From: Betaproteobacteria bacterium
GTDB lineage: Bacteria > Pseudomonadota > Gammaproteobacteria > Burkholderiales > Burkholderiaceae_C
Length of the DNA: 9,061 nt
Assembly (NCBI GenBank): GCA_009923895.1
Contig: RFSP01000062.1
Span: 1-9,061, forward strand
Direction of reading: 5' to 3'
Shown: positions 6,777-9,061 of the stretch, piece by piece
How positions within the stretch are numbered: the stretch's first letter is position 1
Layout: every line of letters starts with the position of its first letter
The notes under the pieces: model-generated
The model's input: the letters and a program-made list of their open reading frames with translations, nothing else
Told to the model about the DNA's origin: nothing
The model's database searches: none
Program-made: the position numbers and the translations under genes

Positions 6777-7754
6777 ATGAAGCTGGCCTTTCGTTTGTGC
6801 TTTTTCTGTTGCTTGAGCCTCTTGGCGGCCTTGGGACTTCCGGGGATCGCAGCAGCGCAGGCTTGGCCGGCCAAGCCCATCCGTTTTGTGGTGCCCTTTG
6901 CTCCCGGCGGCGCCAACGATTTGCTCGCACGCGCGGCCGCTGAGGGGGCGTCTGCCCAATTGGGACAGTCCATCGTGATTGAGAACAAACCCGGTGCGGG
7001 GGGGACTCTGGGGGCAGACGTGGTCGCCAAGTCCGCACCAGACGGCTACACCTTTCTCATCAGCGCAGCGGGCGTCATCTCCAACAGCATGATCAAGAAG
7101 AACATGCCCTTCAAGGACGCCGATCTCACACCGGTGGTCATGATCGGACTCGCTCCTTCGATTGTGGTGGTGCCCGCCGATTCCAAGTTCAACAACCTGC
7201 GCGAATTTGTTGAGGCCTCCAAGCAAGGTCAAGGCTTTTTCTTTGCTACCGCGGGCACAGGCAGCACGCCCCATTTTGTGGCCGAGTTGCTCAATACCAA
7301 ATACGGCGCCAAGATCATCCCGGTGCCTTACAAGAGCGGATCTGAAGGCACTTCAGCGGTCATCAGTGGCCAGGTGCAAGGAACTTCGGAGGCCAGCATT
7401 GTGGCCCTGCCACACCTCAAACAGGGTGGCAAGTTCAAGCCTTTGGCCACCACCTGGATTCAGCGCATCTCGGCGTACCCCGAGTTGTCCACGGCCATGG
7501 AGCAGGGCTTTACCGAGCTGCAGATTGCCCACTGGGCGGGCATTCATGCCCCCACGGGCGTGCCGCCAGCCATCATGGATAAATTGGCCGCTGCCGTGGA
7601 TGCGGGGCTGAAGATGCCCACCATCGTCAACCGGCTCAAGCCCATGGGCATTGAGCCTGTGGGGGGCACGCGGGCCAGCTTCAATGAGTTCGTGACCGCT
7701 GAGCGCGCGCGTTTGGGCGGCGTGGTGCGCGCCTCTGGCATGAAAGAAGACTAA
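6777..7754 (+). CDS. Bug-family (TctC-like) periplasmic solute-binding protein
   Basis: A 325-residue periplasmic binding protein of the tripartite tricarboxylate transporter receptor family. Residues 1-29 are a signal peptide (hydrophobic core FFCCLSLLAALGLPGIAAA, cleavage near AQA). The mature N-terminus WPAKPIRFVVPFAPGG (30-45) and the ligand-loop Asp in GGAND (D48) are hallmark Bug sequences, as are GAGGTLGADVVAKSAPDGYT (73-92), the GTGSTPHF loop (160-167) and VPYKSG (183-188). After VPYKSG, most relatives continue with a GGQVD...FD-like stretch; here it reads SGQVQGTSEAS, so the second loop differs. No tctA/tctB membrane genes lie in the window, which is usual for orphan Bug proteins in Burkholderiales. 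The ligand is probably a small carboxylate or similar metabolite, but cannot be named. The upstream Shine-Dalgarno is weak. The TAA stop overlaps the stop codon of the convergent phosphatase gene. Confidence 0.92.
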   Translation: MKLAFRLCFFCCLSLLAALGLPGIAAAQAWPAKPIRFVVPFAPGGANDLLARAAAEGASAQLGQSIVIENKPGAGGTLGADVVAKSAPDGYTFLISAAGVISNSMIKKNMPFKDADLTPVVMIGLAPSIVVVPADSKFNNLREFVEASKQGQGFFFATAGTGSTPHFVAELLNTKYGAKIIPVPYKSGSEGTSAVISGQVQGTSEASIVALPHLKQGGKFKPLATTWIQRISAYPELSTAMEQGFTELQIAHWAGIHAPTGVPPAIMDKLAAAVDAGLKMPTIVNRLKPMGIEPVGGTRASFNEFVTAERARLGGVVRASGMKED

Positions 7755-9061
7755 CGCGCCCGAGTTTGCGGCTGCCACTTCAAGGCAGTCAGGGTGATGT
7801 CGTCCGATTGAGCAGCTCCCGCCGCGTGGCGAGTCACGTCATGCAGGAGCGACTCCAAGACCTCCTGCGGTGGCAATGACCCCACCCGTGCCAGCACGGC
7901 GTCAAGACGGTGTTCGCCATATGCCTCATTGGATGGATCAAAGGCTTCCGTGACCCCATCTGTGTACAACAGCAAGAGCTCACCGGGCTCCAGATTCAGT
8001 CGGTGCGTGGTGTAGTGGGTCCCCGGCAAGATGCCCAAGGCGATATCGGCCATGCCCGAGCTTTCTTCCTGGTGAACGAGGGCCTGCACCTGTTGGCCCA
8101 AGACCCGACGCGGCGGGTTGTGGCCTGCGTTGGCGTAAGCCAGCTCACCGGTCTGAGGGTCCAACACGGCGTAGAACACGGTCACGAACATGTCCAGCGG
8201 GTTTCGCTCGCAAATCAAATCATTCACTCGCCGCAGACATTCACCCGGATCCGCAATCGTTGGGGCAAGTTCCGACAACGTGGTGCGGGTCACGGCCATG
8301 AAAAACGCCGCTGCCACTCCCTTGCCTGATACGTCGGCCATCACCAATCCCACCCGACCTTGCGGTAGCGAGATGAAATCATAGAAGTCGCCGCCCATCT
8401 GCAAGGCAGGAATGATCCTGGCTGCGCCCTGGCAAGCGGGCAGGTCTGGAAACCTGGACGGCAGCGAGCCCAATTGCAGACGTTGCCCAAGCGCCAGTTC
8501 TTGATCGATCTTGGCCTGTGCCTCCTCCAGGGCGCTGTTCTTGGATTTGAGTTCTTGCGTTCGCTCTTTGACCAAGGTCTCCAAGACCTTTTCTCGATCT
8601 CGCACGTCCACCGCCATGGTCTCGAGTACCGAAGCCAGTTGTCCCACTTCATCGGTTTGCTGTTGCGCCCGGTGCAAGCGGTTGAGCTGGCTGAAGTCCC
8701 CCCGTCCGACTTCTTCGGCCGTTTGGGTCACCGCCAAGATCGGAGCTGTCAACCGGCGCGTGAGGCGAAGCGCCAAAGCGGTACCCAAGGCCGATACCAA
8801 CAACCCAATGCTCAACGAGATCACCAGCACACGTGTCAGGGCCGCGTCGAAGGCTTCTCTTGACATCGAGGCGGCCAGCACGCCCAGAACCTCACCTCGC
8901 GCACCGCTGACTCGCTGGTAGACCTCGATGCCCGTCGATTCCACTCTCTGGACCACTTGGCCGCTGTCTAGCGCCTGCTGCATCAAGGCGCTGCGTGCTT
9001 GGAGTTCTGTTTTGGGGTCACTCCAGCCTGAACCCTTGTAGGCCAGTGTAGCCAGTGCAGG
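7751..9061 (-). CDS. Membrane sensor phosphatase with HAMP and SpoIIE/PP2C-type domain (N-terminus outside window)
   Basis: The frame is open from the right edge to the TAG at 7751-7753 and gives 436 residues of a larger protein; no start should be assigned inside the window. Order of parts in the fragment: the end of an extracytoplasmic sensor region (about 1-75), a membrane helix (about 77-98, VLVISLSIGLLVSALG), a HAMP linker (about 99-151, with the LTAPILAVTQTAEEVGRGDF pattern), a coiled coil (about 154-195), then a SpoIIE-like PP2C domain to residue 430. Metal-binding acidic residues are present: D225 and D228 in GGDFYD, D243 in ADVSGKG, D368 in YTDGVTEA, and D420-D421 in QSDDITL. Such proteins are RsbU-like serine/threonine phosphatases that act on anti-sigma-antagonist (STAS) partners in response to a signal outside the cell. 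No STAS or anti-sigma kinase gene is visible here; partners may lie beyond the edge. Confidence 0.92.
   Translation of the reverse strand, partial: PALATLAYKGSGWSDPKTELQARSALMQQALDSGQVVQRVESTGIEVYQRVSGARGEVLGVLAASMSREAFDAALTRVLVISLSIGLLVSALGTALALRLTRRLTAPILAVTQTAEEVGRGDFSQLNRLHRAQQQTDEVGQLASVLETMAVDVRDREKVLETLVKERTQELKSKNSALEEAQAKIDQELALGQRLQLGSLPSRFPDLPACQGAARIIPALQMGGDFYDFISLPQGRVGLVMADVSGKGVAAAFFMAVTRTTLSELAPTIADPGECLRRVNDLICERNPLDMFVTVFYAVLDPQTGELAYANAGHNPPRRVLGQQVQALVHQEESSGMADIALGILPGTHYTTHRLNLEPGELLLLYTDGVTEAFDPSNEAYGEHRLDAVLARVGSLPPQEVLESLLHDVTRHAAGAAQSDDITLTALKWQPQTRAR

Noticed and set aside
7715..7775. Terminator hairpin between the Bug and phosphatase genes
   Set aside because: GCGCG and CGCGC flank the junction but are separated by a loop of over 20 bases with no T run; the short GC match is expected by chance here.

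Overview
The window looks like ordinary chromosomal DNA from a GC-rich betaproteobacterium, most likely Burkholderiales and plausibly Comamonadaceae. The clues are an orphan Bug-type (TctC-like) periplasmic binding protein, a family greatly expanded in that order, the strongly GC-biased third codon positions, and the type of each gene. This assignment is inference from gene content; no 16S or other phylogenetic marker is present.

Layout from left to right. (1) Bases 1-1138 on the plus strand hold the 3' part of dgoK (2-dehydro-3-deoxygalactonokinase) and a complete dgoA (KDPGal aldolase), two bases apart. They catalyse the last two steps of De Ley-Doudoroff galactonate/galactose breakdown to pyruvate and glyceraldehyde 3-phosphate. 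(2) Converging on them from the minus strand is a PaaI-type hotdog thioesterase. A tRNA-Ala with anticodon CGC lies only 25 bases upstream of it on the same strand, so the two may share a transcript. (3) Bases 1738-5840 on the minus strand hold a two-gene unit: a TonB-dependent outer-membrane receptor followed by a periplasmic gamma-glutamyltransferase. The two overlap by ATGA, and a good internal Shine-Dalgarno precedes ggt. (4) Diverging from the receptor, with only 22 bases between the start codons, is an EamA/DMT-family inner-membrane transporter. (5) Next on the plus strand is a Bug-family solute-binding protein. (6) Its stop codon overlaps the stop codon of a convergent minus-strand sensor phosphatase (membrane segment, HAMP, coiled coil, SpoIIE/PP2C domain) whose N-terminus lies beyond the right edge.

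The most distinctive block is the coupled TonB-receptor/ggt pair with the divergent EamA gene. A reasonable hypothesis is uptake of a gamma-glutamyl compound across the outer membrane, followed by cleavage in the periplasm. The sequence does not show the substrate. I found no CRISPR array, insertion sequence, phage gene, toxin-antitoxin pair or recognisable defence system. Coding is very dense: no stretch of more than 100 bases lacks a gene. I did not find a convincing undescribed system; the findings are mostly unusual gene junctions and one gene pairing worth a comparative check.
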